Numbered from the stretch's first letter, positions 19,631-27,983 are shown. The stretch: 64,000 nucleotides of DNA from Caulobacter zeae (GCF_002858925.1 NZ_PJRS01000011.1:248001-312000); one strand, 5' to 3'. Notes: generated from the sequence alone by a model not told the origin. Program-made: numbers and translations.

Positions 19631-20074
19631 ATGCAGGCGTTCTTGAAACCAGTCTACGCGATCACCTTCGCGCTTACCTGGCAGGGGGCGGCCATGGCTG
19701 AGCCGATCGGTCGTGTTACCGGCATTGGCGGCGTGTTCGTCAAAAGCAAGGATTCCAAAGCCCTGGCAAACTGGTATCGCGATGTCCTTGGTTTGGATGT
19801 CGCCGACTGGGGCGGCGCGGCGCTGCCTTACAATGCGCCGGGCCACCCACCTAAGATCTCCTGGATGGCTTTCCCAGAGACCTCGGACCATATGGCGCCA
19901 TCAACGCGCGAGTTCATGGTCAACTTCGCCGTGGATGACATGGATGCGATCATCGCTCGGTTGCGGGCGTCACACGTCGCCATTTTAAAGCGCGACGACG
20001 ACAATGCCTTCGGACGGTTTGCCTGGGTGCAAGACCCCGACGGCACGCTGGTTGAGTTGTGGCAGCCTAAATGA
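19631..20074 (+). CDS. VOC-superfamily (glyoxalase-like) protein
   Basis: 147 residues with one vicinal-oxygen-chelate domain from about residue 28: GGVFVKSKDSKALANWY, R-D-V-L-G-L-D, then the C-terminal metal-site pattern AWVQDPDGTLVELWQ. Such domains bind a divalent metal and act in lyase, dioxygenase or resistance proteins. The first 22 residues (hydrophobic, ending AAMA) could be a signal peptide, unusual for this family; alternatively translation begins at ATG 19694. A GCGGGG box lies about 10 bases before ATG 19631. The end is three bases from the convergent HTH gene. The substrate is unknown. Confidence 0.75.
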   Translation: MQAFLKPVYAITFALTWQGAAMAEPIGRVTGIGGVFVKSKDSKALANWYRDVLGLDVADWGGAALPYNAPGHPPKISWMAFPETSDHMAPSTREFMVNFAVDDMDAIIARLRASHVAILKRDDDNAFGRFAWVQDPDGTLVELWQPK

Positions 20075-20077
20075 GTC

Positions 20078-20392
20078 CTACGGACCTGGCGCGGGTTCGG
20101 CCCCACGCCGCCAGGGGGCCAGAACCTCGTAGCGGGTCGCGTCGGTGGCGCCGGACCGGGTGGGGCGTATCAGGTCTCGCTCGGCAAGATGGACCACCGC
20201 TGCCTGAACGCTGCGCTTTGACAGGCCGGTCCGCTCCGCCAACTGGGCGTGACTGAGGCGAGGGCGGGTATCGCTCAGGGCCGCTAAGGCTAGATAGACC
20301 AGAAACGCCGAGGCCCGGTGATCGTGACCCACCAGGTCGCGCATGAGAGTGTCGAGGACATAGGCGTCCACCGTGTACTGCTTGTTGCTCAT
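20078..20392 (-). CDS. Winged helix-turn-helix regulator
   Basis: 104 residues with a single DNA-binding domain: LSHAQLAERTGLSKRSVQA near residues 49-67 forms the helix-turn-helix, followed by a wing (ERDLIRPTRSGATDATRYEVL). The N-terminal half is helical and may dimerise. ATG 20392 gives a compact protein; an upstream in-frame start at 20428 is less likely. It is divergent from the VOC gene at 20459, with 66 bases between them, and is therefore a candidate regulator of that gene. It resembles short phage- or GntR-like HTH proteins, with no closer family assignment. Confidence 0.75.
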   Translation of the reverse strand: MSNKQYTVDAYVLDTLMRDLVGHDHRASAFLVYLALAALSDTRPRLSHAQLAERTGLSKRSVQAAVVHLAERDLIRPTRSGATDATRYEVLAPWRRGAEPAPGP

Positions 20393-20458
20393 CGGACTAG
20401 CCGATACCACGCGGGTGTCTGGTCGCAAGTTGACGGCCTGTGGCGCGGAAACTGTCTG

Positions 20459-20818
20459 GTGATCAAGAAGCTCAACTATGTTGGAATTCCAACCAGAGAT
20501 CAGGAGCGGGCCCTAGCCTTTTGGACAGGCGTCATGGGATTTATCATCACGACGGATCGCCCGATCGGCGACAGGCGCTGGATTGAACTCTCCATCCCAG
20601 GCGCCCAAACCGGCATCTTGCTCTTCACGCCGGAAGGCCACGAAGACAGAGTTGGCACCTTTTTCAACGGCTCATTTGGCTGTGACAGCGTGCAGTACGA
20701 ATACGAACGATTGTTGGAAAAGGGCGTGACCTTTTTGGCGCCGCCAGAGTTAAAGCCTTTCCCTCATGTCTATTTCCAGGATCCCGACGGGAATACGTTC
20801 TTTCTATCGAGCCGATGA
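20459..20818 (+). CDS. VOC-superfamily (glyoxalase-like) protein
   Basis: 119 residues, one vicinal-oxygen-chelate domain beginning KKLNYVGIPTRDQERALAF and ending FPHVYFQDPDGNTFFLSS, with the central ISIPG-like strand and LLFTPEGHEDR loop typical of small stand-alone VOC proteins. GTG 20459 is chosen as the start because it places the domain start at residue 2; the frame is open further upstream but overlaps the divergent regulator gene. GC content and codon use look lower than in the neighbouring core genes, suggesting an acquired gene. The substrate is unknown. Confidence 0.75.
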   Translation: MIKKLNYVGIPTRDQERALAFWTGVMGFIITTDRPIGDRRWIELSIPGAQTGILLFTPEGHEDRVGTFFNGSFGCDSVQYEYERLLEKGVTFLAPPELKPFPHVYFQDPDGNTFFLSSR

Positions 20819-21194
20819 CGGATTACCTCTCAATTTGCCGGGTGGTTCATCTCACCGGAAGACAAGCTCACTGAGCGTCGCCTTCCTGGAGAGATCGTCG
20901 AGTCCGCAATTGGCGCAGCATCGCCGCGAAAGCTGCCATCGCTCTCTGCCGAGATAGGGGGGAGCGGACTCAGTGACCCTCACGCAAATATGTCCTTCAC
21001 GTCGGCGTCAGCCGCGCCGACCGAATTCCAAGCCTGAGAAGTCCATTAGTATACAATTACATCCTTAGGGTGAAGATTTCATCCTTCTTTTCAATTTCGA
21101 TCCAAGCCTACATTTCGATCTCTCCGAGCGAGCCGGTCTGCGTGCCCAAACGCGGACGGCAAAAACGAACACAGATGTTCGAGAGGAGAGTTCG
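20819..21194. other. Intergenic region before SDR gene
   Basis: 376 bases with no supported gene. The part from 21040 to 21120 is AT-rich and may hold the SDR promoter. Short open frames here have no recognisable content. Confidence 0.4.
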
Positions 21195-21944
21195 ATGACA
21201 CGACTGAACGGAAAGGTCGCCATTGTGACCGGAGCGGGTCGGGGCATAGGCCGCGCCGTGGCGCAACGGTTCGCGGCCGAAGGCGCCAAGGTCGCCGTGG
21301 TGTCGCGCACGCCGCGGAACGTCGAGGAGGTCGTCGCCGGCATCAGGGCCAAGGGCGGAGAAGCGATCGGGGTCGTCTGCGACATCTCCGATGCTGCTCA
21401 GATTGCCGCCGCCATCGACCAGGTCGCCAGCGCCTTTGGCCGGATCGATATTCTGGTGAACAATGCGTTCGATCCCTCCGTCGTGATGGCCCCGGTGACG
21501 GACCTCGCCATCGAGCAACTCCAGCGCAATTTCGAGGTCGGTCCGATCGCCTATCTGCGCCTGATGCAGGCCTGTCATCCCCACCTGAAAGCGAGCGGCG
21601 GGGGCCGGGTGATCAATCTGGCGTCCATTGCCGGGGTCACCGGCATGGCGGGCTACGCGCCCTATGCCATGGCCAAGGAAGCTGTCCGGGCCCTAACCCG
21701 CGTCGCCGCCCGGGAGTGGGGAAAAGATGCGATCACCGTCAACAACATCCTGCCGATCGCAAACACGCTCGAAGAGATCCCCGAAACGGGTGTTCCGAGG
21801 ATTCAGTCCCCGCTGGAACGGATGGGGTCTCCCGAGGACGATATCGCGCCGGTCGTCCTGTTCCTCGCCAGCGCCGAATCCCGCTTCATCACCGGCTACA
21901 GCCTGTCCCCGGACGGCGGGGCGATGATCGACGGCGCGCGCTGA
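21195..21944 (+). CDS. Short-chain dehydrogenase/reductase
   Basis: Classical SDR of 249 residues, an NAD(P)-dependent oxidoreductase. Cofactor motif TGAGRGIG near residue 12; NNAF replaces the usual NNAG near residue 88. Active-site Ser lies in LASIAG, and the catalytic pair is YAMAK near residue 154. The C-terminus FITGYSLSPDGGAMIDG is family-typical. A GAGAGGAGAG ribosome site precedes ATG 21195. Its substrate is unknown. It is followed after 65 bases by a MAPEG gene on the same strand, with which it may be cotranscribed. Confidence 0.9.
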   Translation: MTRLNGKVAIVTGAGRGIGRAVAQRFAAEGAKVAVVSRTPRNVEEVVAGIRAKGGEAIGVVCDISDAAQIAAAIDQVASAFGRIDILVNNAFDPSVVMAPVTDLAIEQLQRNFEVGPIAYLRLMQACHPHLKASGGGRVINLASIAGVTGMAGYAPYAMAKEAVRALTRVAAREWGKDAITVNNILPIANTLEEIPETGVPRIQSPLERMGSPEDDIAPVVLFLASAESRFITGYSLSPDGGAMIDGAR

Positions 21945-22009
21945 CGGGCAATCCGCCCGGCGACAGGTCGGGCTACGCTCATCCCATCCTCTGACATTCG
22001 GGAGGCCTT

Positions 22010-22387
22010 ATGGCCGATCTGCCCATTACATCCCTGTTCGCAGGGGGCTTCGCGCTGGCCCTGGTCGGCCTTTCGCTCATGGTGACCCTGCGTCGCGTGA
22101 AGACGACGATCCTGCTTGGCGAAGGCGATGACGTAAGCTTGCGTCGCCGTGTCCGGGCCCAGGCGAACTTCATCGAATATGTGCCGCTCGGGTTCATCGT
22201 ACTGGCCCTGATCGAACTGCGGGGCCTACCTGCCGTCGCCATCCTCTCGCTGGGGACAGCGCTTGCGGTCGGTCGGCTGCTGCACGCCGTAGGCATGTAC
22301 AGGGACACCCCAGTCCTCCGCGGGCTGGGCATCCTGGCGACCTACGGCGTGCTCGCCGGCGGCGGACTTATTCTTTTCGCTCTCTGA
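22010..22387 (+). CDS. MAPEG-family membrane protein
   Basis: 125-residue integral membrane protein with four hydrophobic segments (about 8-28, 60-78, 78-95, 104-124). The signature RVRAQANFIEYVPLGFIVL of the MAPEG superfamily lies near residue 48; this superfamily includes microsomal glutathione S-transferases and eicosanoid synthases. The loop YRDTPVLRGLG before the last helix is also typical. A GGGAGG box lies six bases before ATG 22010. Bacterial members are often of unknown role, sometimes glutathione-dependent. It converges on the HxlR gene. Confidence 0.88.
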   Translation: MADLPITSLFAGGFALALVGLSLMVTLRRVKTTILLGEGDDVSLRRRVRAQANFIEYVPLGFIVLALIELRGLPAVAILSLGTALAVGRLLHAVGMYRDTPVLRGLGILATYGVLAGGGLILFAL

Positions 22388-22412
22388 TCCCGCTTTCGGA
22401 CGCGCCTTCCGG

Positions 22413-22775
22413 TCAGGTCGATCTCTTGCGACCTGGGCCGGCCGACTTCCTGGGAAGGCTTGAGCCGTACTCCAGCCACCATGCCGTCAGGGCTTCCATC
22501 GTTGCGCCCAGGGCGCGTGCCTTGGCCGTCATCTCGTATTCGACGCGGGGCGGCACCTCCGCGAAGACCGTCCGTGAGACCAGGCCGTCGGCTTCCAACT
22601 CCCGCAGTTGGGCGGTGAGCATGTGCTGGGTGATCCCCGGTATGGCTTTGCGCAGTTCGCCGAAGCGATGGATGCGCTGGTTGAGCAGCCACATGATCTC
22701 GAGCTTCCACTTGCCCGACAGCATCGCGAAGGCGCGGCGCATCTCCTCCTGCATGGTGGCGACAATCTCGGACAT
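22413..22775 (-). CDS. HxlR-family transcriptional regulator
   Basis: 120-residue winged-helix repressor or activator of the HxlR type, which often senses reactive electrophiles, aldehydes or redox signals. Characteristic segments are LSGKWKLEIMWLL near residue 20, RFGELRKAIPGITQHMLTAQLRELEADGL as helix-turn-helix and wing, and R-V-E-Y-E-M-T near residue 77. No conserved N-terminal cysteine of the HypR/redox subtype is visible. It is divergent from the DoxX gene, the usual arrangement in which HxlR controls a neighbouring oxidoreductase or DoxX gene. Confidence 0.9.
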   Translation of the reverse strand: MSEIVATMQEEMRRAFAMLSGKWKLEIMWLLNQRIHRFGELRKAIPGITQHMLTAQLRELEADGLVSRTVFAEVPPRVEYEMTAKARALGATMEALTAWWLEYGSSLPRKSAGPGRKRST

Positions 22776-22790
22776 TAGTCAGAACTTCCA

Positions 22791-22820
22791 TACTTGCTGT
22801 CGCAAATTCATCCTACTTGC
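22791..22820. promoter_or_regulatory. Possible HxlR operator (direct repeat)
   Basis: TACTTGC occurs at 22791 and again at 22814, a 23-base period, in the space between the divergent HxlR and DoxX genes. GCAA follows each copy closely. Placement just upstream of the regulator start suits autoregulation and control of DoxX; the assignment is inference. Confidence 0.35.
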
Positions 22821-22942
22821 AACAGATCATCATAGTGGACAGGTTCGATACAGGCTCCTGAACGATGTCGCAATCTGCCGGACTGCCAGGCTCACGCTTT
22901 GTCGAACAATCTCGCCAAGACATTGGCGACGGGAAACACCTC

Positions 22943-23359
22943 ATGGCCGCCACCTATACGTACTGGATCAGCACCGCGCTCCTGTCGGCGCTGTATCTCT
23001 CATCCGCATTTCTCTACCTGACCAAGAAGGACTTCGTCCAAAAGGCGCAGGCCGATCTGGGTTATCAGGCCCCCCATCTGATCCCGCTGATGATCGTCGT
23101 GAAGATCCTCGGACCTGCGGCTATCCTGACGCGCGTCAGCGTGCCGCTCAGCGATCTGGCTTATGCCGGTATGTTCTATCACCTGATCCTGTCGGGAATG
23201 GCCCATCTGGGCGTGCGTAGCTTCAAGGGGGCGGCGCCCGCCGTCATTGGCCTGGCGCTGCTGGCTGCGTCGTTCGCAACCCAGAACGACGCGCGCCAAG
23301 CGCCGTCGCCCTACGCTCTTGCCGCAGCGGCGCATCCGGCGATTTTGAAGGAACACTAA
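22943..23359 (+). CDS. DoxX-family membrane protein
   Basis: 138 residues with four hydrophobic segments (about 5-25, 48-66, 74-93, 98-115), the layout of DoxX-like proteins. The start MAATYTYWISTALLSALYL and the LGYQAPHLIPLMIVVKILG segment near residue 40 are typical of the short DoxX relatives found beside HxlR regulators. ATG 22943 is preferred over the earlier in-frame start at 22865 because a GGGA box lies nearby and the extension lacks membrane character. The family is linked to thiosulfate or redox membrane complexes in a few organisms; here the role is unknown and likely under HxlR control. Confidence 0.85.
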   Translation: MAATYTYWISTALLSALYLSSAFLYLTKKDFVQKAQADLGYQAPHLIPLMIVVKILGPAAILTRVSVPLSDLAYAGMFYHLILSGMAHLGVRSFKGAAPAVIGLALLAASFATQNDARQAPSPYALAAAAHPAILKEH

Positions 23360-23905
23360 TAGACCAGCCGTACAGGCCGTTGGTCATCCAGCAATACGTC
23401 GGCGAGCGCCAAAAGCGAACGGCGCCGACTTCCGCAAAGGATCTCTCGCCCTTGTGCATGGCGGGCTGAATGTCCGCTTGCTGGAAGGAGGCCAATGGCA
23501 GCAACTGGCGCGACCCGGCCAGCGATACAGACCTCCGGCTCGGCAGAGAAGGGTGGACTGATGTCATTGGCTTGGTCTGCTGTCGCCCTGCCAAGCGCGC
23601 TAGACAAATTAGCCGCGCTCAGCCTTCAAGCGAATACGTAGGCCGCTGGGCCGTCGAAGCCGAGGCCACGTGTATTACTGGCGCGATCTCGCCCGAGGGT
23701 TCGAACGTGCATGCGATCGTGATCCGCCGCAAGTCCGCGCCGTGTCGCGCGAGCGCAGCGCTCCTCAGCTCAAAGATCGGCCTAGTCCCGCCCTAGAAAT
23801 GCTCGCAATAAGGGTGTGAAAATAAATACATCTCAAGAGTGCGTGGTGTTGTGTTTTCCGGCTCAGGCAAGCGGTCGTGTGGGCGATCGCGAATGGGGAC
23901 ACATC
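23360..23905. other. Gene-poor region
   Basis: 546 bases without a supportable gene. Several open frames of 60-110 codons cross it on both strands, but none has a recognisable domain or a ribosome site. It may be decayed sequence or the upstream control region of the secreted protein that follows. Confidence 0.4.
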
Positions 23906-25648
23906 ATGCGCGCATCGATCCTCGGCAAGCTGGGCGCCGCCGTAGCCTTCACCCTTGGCGTGGGAGCGGCCGTGCCGGGCGGGGCCTTCACCCAGAGCGT
24001 CAGCCTGGGGCCCGTCAACGCCGTGCCGATGGGACACGAGTGGCTGACCCGCATGTCGGCCATCGAGCTGCTTGGCTATTCGCCGGCCAGCGCGCCCGAC
24101 CTGCCCGACCCCAACGACCCGCGGCGCGGCTGGACCGTGGGCGGCGGCAAGGCCTGGAACACCGTCCTGAACGGTCCTGGCCAGGCCGAGGCCCAGCGCA
24201 TCCGCAGCCAGCGATGGAACGACACCCGCTATGCCTCGCGCTACAAGGCCGTCTACGACGCCATCATCGGCGAACGCTGGGTCGACCTGGCCGGCTACAG
24301 CGTCGCCGAATCGAAGAAGTGCTGGGACGCCGTGGCCCAGGAGCCGGCCGAGGTGCAGTACGATCACTTCATGCGCCGCTACGACGACAACGGCCCGGAC
24401 GGCGGCGTACGCGCGGCCAAAACCTCGCAACAGCGCTTCGTCGACTACTTCGTCGCCGCCGCCACGGCGCCCAAGTCGAACATCGCGGTCTATGACGGCG
24501 GGGTGACCTCGTCGCTGGTGACGGTCGACCGTAACTACTTCCTGTTCGGCCGGGCCGTGCACCTCTTCCAGGACTCGTTCAGCTCCGAGCACACGGTGCG
24601 GATCGCCAGCGACAACTATATCAAGGTGCGTGAGGTCAAGAGCTACCTGTGCGCGCTTGGCTCCGAGCAGCACAGCCACTCGAACTGGGCCGTGGCCGTC
24701 GACTATTCCAGCGGCGACGTGATCTGGAAGGCCACGGTTGACGGGCGGCTGAACCCCAGCTGGGACGCCTATAAGGCCAGCAACATGAAGCCGACGGCCC
24801 TTGTCGCGACCGAAGCCAGCAAGGACCTTTGGGCCGCCTTCATCCGCACCATGGGCCTGCCGCCGGCCCAGCGCGCCGCCGCCGCCCGGGCCGAGGCCAA
24901 CACCCTGGTCAAGAACTGGCTGAGCTACGACGAGACCGAGATGCGCGGCTGGTACGCCAACGCCGCCAACCGTGGCGACACCTATGTGCTGGCCGCCGGA
25001 CAGACCGGCAAGGGAATGACCCAGGCCCAGTGCATGAGCAAACTGGACTTCGGAACCACCGACCAGGCCGCGGCGGTCCGCCAGTTGCAGGACACCCAGC
25101 GCCAGTGCCTCTACAACGCCCTGCCCAATCCCGGCTATGAGGACCAGTTCGATCCGCAGACCCGGATCTGGTACAACTGGCGCTGGCGCAACGGGCCGAT
25201 CGCGCCCATGAGCCCGACGCCCGCCGGCTGGCAGATCCCGACCCAACCGGCCAGCACCAGCACGGTCGTGCGGATCCAGAGCGTGGCCAACGGCAAGTAC
25301 ATGATCGCCCCGGACGGGGTGGTCCCCGACTCGCTGATCTACAATCGCGACGGAACGCCGCTTGACTTCGCCCGGATCGGGCCCAACACCAACACGATGT
25401 TCCGATCCGCCCAGGACCCGATGCTGTTCCTCGACTACCGGGCCTTGACCGGGGCGGTGAAGCTGTTCGCCCCCGGCAACGGGACCCAGCCAGCCATCTA
25501 CGACCTGCAGAGCGCCGGCCAGGGCACGTCGATCCGCAACACCTACTGGAACCAGTACATCTGGCTGTCGGGCGACGAACCTTATCTGACGCGCACGGGC
25601 AACCCTAAGAACGCCAACGCCCAGTGGCGTATCCAAGCCCAACCTTAA
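23906..25648 (+). CDS. Secreted phospholipase-C-like protein with C-terminal beta-trefoil-like domain
   Basis: 580 residues, probably exported: a signal peptide covers about residues 1-30 (ending PGGAFTQS). The N-terminal half contains GHEWLTR near residue 45 and, at about 215-230, FGRAVHLFQDSFSSEHTV. The latter follows the H-x3-D-x4/5-H pattern of zinc-dependent phospholipase C and S1/P1-type nucleases. A further QHSHSNW near residue 255 could complete a metal site. From about residue 455 the sequence changes to repeats such as VRIQSVANGKYM, resembling a beta-trefoil carbohydrate- or actin-binding fold. The catalytic class is inferred from the histidine pattern; no family name is certain. 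ATG 23906 follows GGGGACAC. It is a stand-alone gene. Confidence 0.65.
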   Translation: MRASILGKLGAAVAFTLGVGAAVPGGAFTQSVSLGPVNAVPMGHEWLTRMSAIELLGYSPASAPDLPDPNDPRRGWTVGGGKAWNTVLNGPGQAEAQRIRSQRWNDTRYASRYKAVYDAIIGERWVDLAGYSVAESKKCWDAVAQEPAEVQYDHFMRRYDDNGPDGGVRAAKTSQQRFVDYFVAAATAPKSNIAVYDGGVTSSLVTVDRNYFLFGRAVHLFQDSFSSEHTVRIASDNYIKVREVKSYLCALGSEQHSHSNWAVAVDYSSGDVIWKATVDGRLNPSWDAYKASNMKPTALVATEASKDLWAAFIRTMGLPPAQRAAAARAEANTLVKNWLSYDETEMRGWYANAANRGDTYVLAAGQTGKGMTQAQCMSKLDFGTTDQAAAVRQLQDTQRQCLYNALPNPGYEDQFDPQTRIWYNWRWRNGPIAPMSPTPAGWQIPTQPASTSTVVRIQSVANGKYMIAPDGVVPDSLIYNRDGTPLDFARIGPNTNTMFRSAQDPMLFLDYRALTGAVKLFAPGNGTQPAIYDLQSAGQGTSIRNTYWNQYIWLSGDEPYLTRTGNPKNANAQWRIQAQP

Positions 25649-25698
25649 GGACGAGCGTGACGTGCGCTTCTAGGCGCAATTTGCGCGGACGGGTCTGG

Positions 25699-26091
25699 AT
25701 GAAGCGTTCGGCCTTGCCGTTAAGGCCGGGTGCTTACATGCCTTGCCCATGCGTGGGCGAGGATGTCGATCCCGCCCCGACGCTTGAGCGCCGCTTTGGC
25801 GAAGCGCTCACCGTCTTCGGCCGCATGGTGTGTGGTGGGTATGAGGCTAAGGGCGTTTCAGAGAAGGAAGTCGAGCGACGGGCCTGGGCCACGGTCAACA
25901 AGGACGACGGCGGCGGCAAGAAGCAGGGCGGCTCCGGACGCGGAAAGTCCACGGGTCATCCGGCGGCGCATAAGGGCGGCAAGGCGGGGGGCAAAGCGTC
26001 GGCCCATCGCAGCGCCGCCGACCGCTCGGCCTCGGCCAAGAAGGCGGCCGCGACGCGCAAGCGCAACGCCGAGCATCACGCCCATAACTGA
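25699..26091 (+). CDS. Lysine/alanine-rich 'plasmid stabilisation'-type protein
   Basis: 130 residues. The block GYEAKGVSEKEVERRAWATV, followed by NKDDGGGKKQGGSGRG, recurs in a family of short proteins often labelled plasmid stabilisation protein, although no such activity is established that I know of. The remainder is a basic, low-complexity tail (KGGKAGGKASAHRSAADRS, AKKAAATRKRNAEHHAHN) that could bind nucleic acid. The N-terminal 45 residues differ from the usual start of this family, so the 5' end may be rearranged; ATG 25699 is supported by GGACGGG upstream, ATG 25738 is an alternative. It precedes the stress gene at 26233. Confidence 0.6.
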   Translation: MKRSALPLRPGAYMPCPCVGEDVDPAPTLERRFGEALTVFGRMVCGGYEAKGVSEKEVERRAWATVNKDDGGGKKQGGSGRGKSTGHPAAHKGGKAGGKASAHRSAADRSASAKKAAATRKRNAEHHAHN

Positions 26092-26163
26092 GGGCGTTTA
26101 GCACCTCGAACGGCGCCGAAATCTCGGAAACGGCTTCTGGCTTTTCCGCTGTCGGCGCTGATT

Positions 26164-26189
26164 GGAACCGCCGCTCGCCAGACCGGGTT
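26164..26189 (+). promoter_or_regulatory. Candidate general stress (EcfG/SigT) promoter
   Basis: GGAAC at 26164 and GGTT at 26186 are separated by 17 bases, close to the alphaproteobacterial general stress consensus GGAAC-N16/17-CGTT. It lies 44 bases upstream of the PfpI/DJ-1 gene, a common member of this regulon. Confidence 0.5.
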
Positions 26190-26232
26190 TCCGCCAAGAC
26201 TTTATCCCTGCCGCTTACCGAGGAGTCCTCCC

Positions 26233-26784
26233 ATGCCCGATCAAACCCTGGCTGGCCTAAAGGTCGCCGTGCTCGCCACCGACGGCTTCGAGCAGTCGGA
26301 GCTTGAAAAGCCGGTCGAGGCCCTGAAGGCCGCCGGCGCGCAGGTCGAGGTCGTCTCGCCCAAGGGCGGGCAGATCCAAGGCTGGGAACACCATGACAAG
26401 GGCCGCACGGTGCTTGTCGATCGCGAACTCTCGGCCGCCAAGCCTGAAGACTACGACTCCATCGTCCTGCCGGGCGGGGTGATGAACCCCGACGCCCTGC
26501 GGCTGGAGCCCAAGGCCATCGACTTCATCAAGCATTTCGTGACGACGAAGAAGCCGATCGCCGCGATCTGCCACGGGCCCTGGACCCTGATCAACGCCGG
26601 CGCCGTCAAGGGGAAGGAGATGACCTCGTGGCCGTCGCTGGAAGCCGACCTGAAGAACGCCGGCGCAAACTGGGTCGACCAGGACGTGGTGGTCGACAAC
26701 GGCCTGGTCACCTCGCGCAAGCCCGACGACCTACCGGCCTTTTGCGCCAAGATGGTCGAGGAATTCGCCGAAGGCCGCCACTAG
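26233..26784 (+). CDS. DJ-1/PfpI-family protein (type 1 glutamine-amidotransferase fold)
   Basis: 183 residues, matching the PfpI/YhbO branch of the DJ-1 superfamily, whose members act as deglycases, chaperones or proteases that limit damage by reactive carbonyls. The nucleophile elbow is AICHGPW with C113. The conserved Glu region is near DGFEQSELEKP (residue 17), and the GWEHHDKGR segment near residue 57 is typical of the YhbO type. A GAGG box lies before ATG 26233. A stress-type promoter is seen just upstream. It is likely a single-gene unit in the general stress response. Confidence 0.9.
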   Translation: MPDQTLAGLKVAVLATDGFEQSELEKPVEALKAAGAQVEVVSPKGGQIQGWEHHDKGRTVLVDRELSAAKPEDYDSIVLPGGVMNPDALRLEPKAIDFIKHFVTTKKPIAAICHGPWTLINAGAVKGKEMTSWPSLEADLKNAGANWVDQDVVVDNGLVTSRKPDDLPAFCAKMVEEFAEGRH

Positions 26785-27036
26785 GCGCATTTCTCCGGCG
26801 ACCATTTCAAGATGGGAAGCCGTGCTGAGCGCGCGGCCTCCCCAGGCTTTCGCGTTTGGGGACTGAGACGACCAGGCGCAAGGTCTCACGCGGGTCGTGT
26901 TTGGTCGCCGAGATCACCGCTCAGGATGATCGTTGACCTAACCTCCAACAGTGATGCACAGCTGCGAGGTTAAGCCTTGGGTTCAGGCCGTGCAACGCTT
27001 CGGTTCACGGATCGAAAAATTTCTGATGCGAGCGTC

Positions 27037-27064
27037 TTGACGCTTTTCGGCCGCGTCCTAATTC
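27037..27064 (+). promoter_or_regulatory. Housekeeping-type promoter of the Hsp20 gene
   Basis: TTGACGC at 27037 is an exact -35 match; CCTAATTC at 27057 matches most of the -10 consensus GCTANAWC, with a 13-base spacer. The start would be near 27071, giving a leader of about 90 bases before ATG 27162. The preceding C (CTTGACGC) also fits part of a heat-shock -35 element. Confidence 0.55.
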
Positions 27065-27161
27065 ATCGCCTGCTTGCCGGGCGCCGACAGGGCTTGGCCC
27101 TGGGGCGCGGAGCGCGTGGCTCGGCGCCCCTCATGTCCAACTTACTTTCGAGGAGATGGAA

Positions 27162-27644
27162 ATGAGCACTGTTTTTGATTTCAGCCCTCTCTACAGCTCC
27201 ATGATCGGTGTGGATCGCATGGTCGATCTCGTCGAGACCGCGCTCCGCACCGAGGTGAGCGCCAGCTATCCTCCGTTCGACATCGAGAAAACCGGCGAGA
27301 CCGCCTACCGCATTTCGCTGGCGGTCGCGGGCTTCGCGCCGAAGGATCTCGAGGTGGTGGCCCAGCCCAATCTCCTGGTGATCAAGGGCCGAAGGGCGGC
27401 GAACGAAGACCTGGGCGCGCGAACCTTCCTTCACCAGGGCCTGGCCCACCGCGCGTTCGAGCGCCGGTTCGAGCTGGCCGACTATGTCATGGTCAAGGAC
27501 GCCGTCCATGCCCATGGCGTCTTGTCGATCGATCTGGTCCGCGAGGTGCCCGAGGCCTTGAAACCCAAGCAGATCGCGATCGGGGTCGGCGCGCGCCAAC
27601 AGGCGCTGGAGCTCAAGCCGCCTAAGGCGCGCAAGGCCGCGTAA
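27162..27644 (+). CDS. Small heat-shock protein, Hsp20 family
   Basis: 160-residue holdase chaperone that keeps unfolding proteins soluble in the cytoplasm. The alpha-crystallin domain runs from about residue 38 (PPFDIEKTGETAYRISLAVA) through L-V-I-K-G-R-R to the end of HGVLSIDLVREVPEALKP, which is the classic IbpA-like ending with the IAI anchor motif (KQIAIG) after it. ATG 27162 is chosen because AGGAG lies six bases upstream; an ATG six bases earlier would sit on the ribosome site. The gene at 27655 follows after 10 bases and is probably cotranscribed. Confidence 0.92.
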   Translation: MSTVFDFSPLYSSMIGVDRMVDLVETALRTEVSASYPPFDIEKTGETAYRISLAVAGFAPKDLEVVAQPNLLVIKGRRAANEDLGARTFLHQGLAHRAFERRFELADYVMVKDAVHAHGVLSIDLVREVPEALKPKQIAIGVGARQQALELKPPKARKAA

Positions 27645-27654
27645 GGAGCTGGCC

Positions 27655-27918
27655 ATGCGCACGCACACCCATGCAAACGACCGGGCTCGGCCATGGCCCG
27701 TTCGGCCGGCGGTCGGCTTCCTCCACCCCTTGGAGGTGCTGAAGGATCAAGATCTCGATCTCGCCGAAAAGCGCGAAATCCTGGCGGCCTGGGCGTCGGA
27801 GGCCAGCGCGGTCGAGCACCGGCCCAGTCAGAGATGGCTCTTGGGAACGCCCGCGCCTGTGCCGCTCAGCGAGGTCCTGTCCGCGCTGCGCCGCCTGGAC
27901 CGCGACATGTTCTCTTGA
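27655..27918 (+). CDS. Conserved hypothetical protein downstream of Hsp20
   Basis: 87 residues, soluble, preceded by AAGGAG. The core VGFLHPLEVLKDQDLDLAEK followed by REILAAWASEASAVE recurs in small alphaproteobacterial proteins of unknown function; the C-terminus PVPLSEVLSALRRLDR is also part of that pattern as I remember it. It has no signal peptide or membrane segment. It follows the Hsp20 gene by 10 bases, so a link to the heat or stress response is suggested by context only. Confidence 0.7.
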   Translation: MRTHTHANDRARPWPVRPAVGFLHPLEVLKDQDLDLAEKREILAAWASEASAVEHRPSQRWLLGTPAPVPLSEVLSALRRLDRDMFS

Positions 27919-27983
27919 GTTGGGGCGGGCGGCCGGCCAGCGGAGGGCCGGCCGCTACTTCGCTCCGCTCACTGTTTTGCGCT

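Noticed and set aside
23470-23796. A 108-codon plus-strand open frame in the gene-poor region
   Set aside because: No ribosome site and no domain, and its composition is not protein-like; other frames of similar length overlap it.
26977-27165. A 62-codon frame upstream of Hsp20
   Set aside because: It contains the Hsp20 promoter and ribosome site and has no recognisable features.
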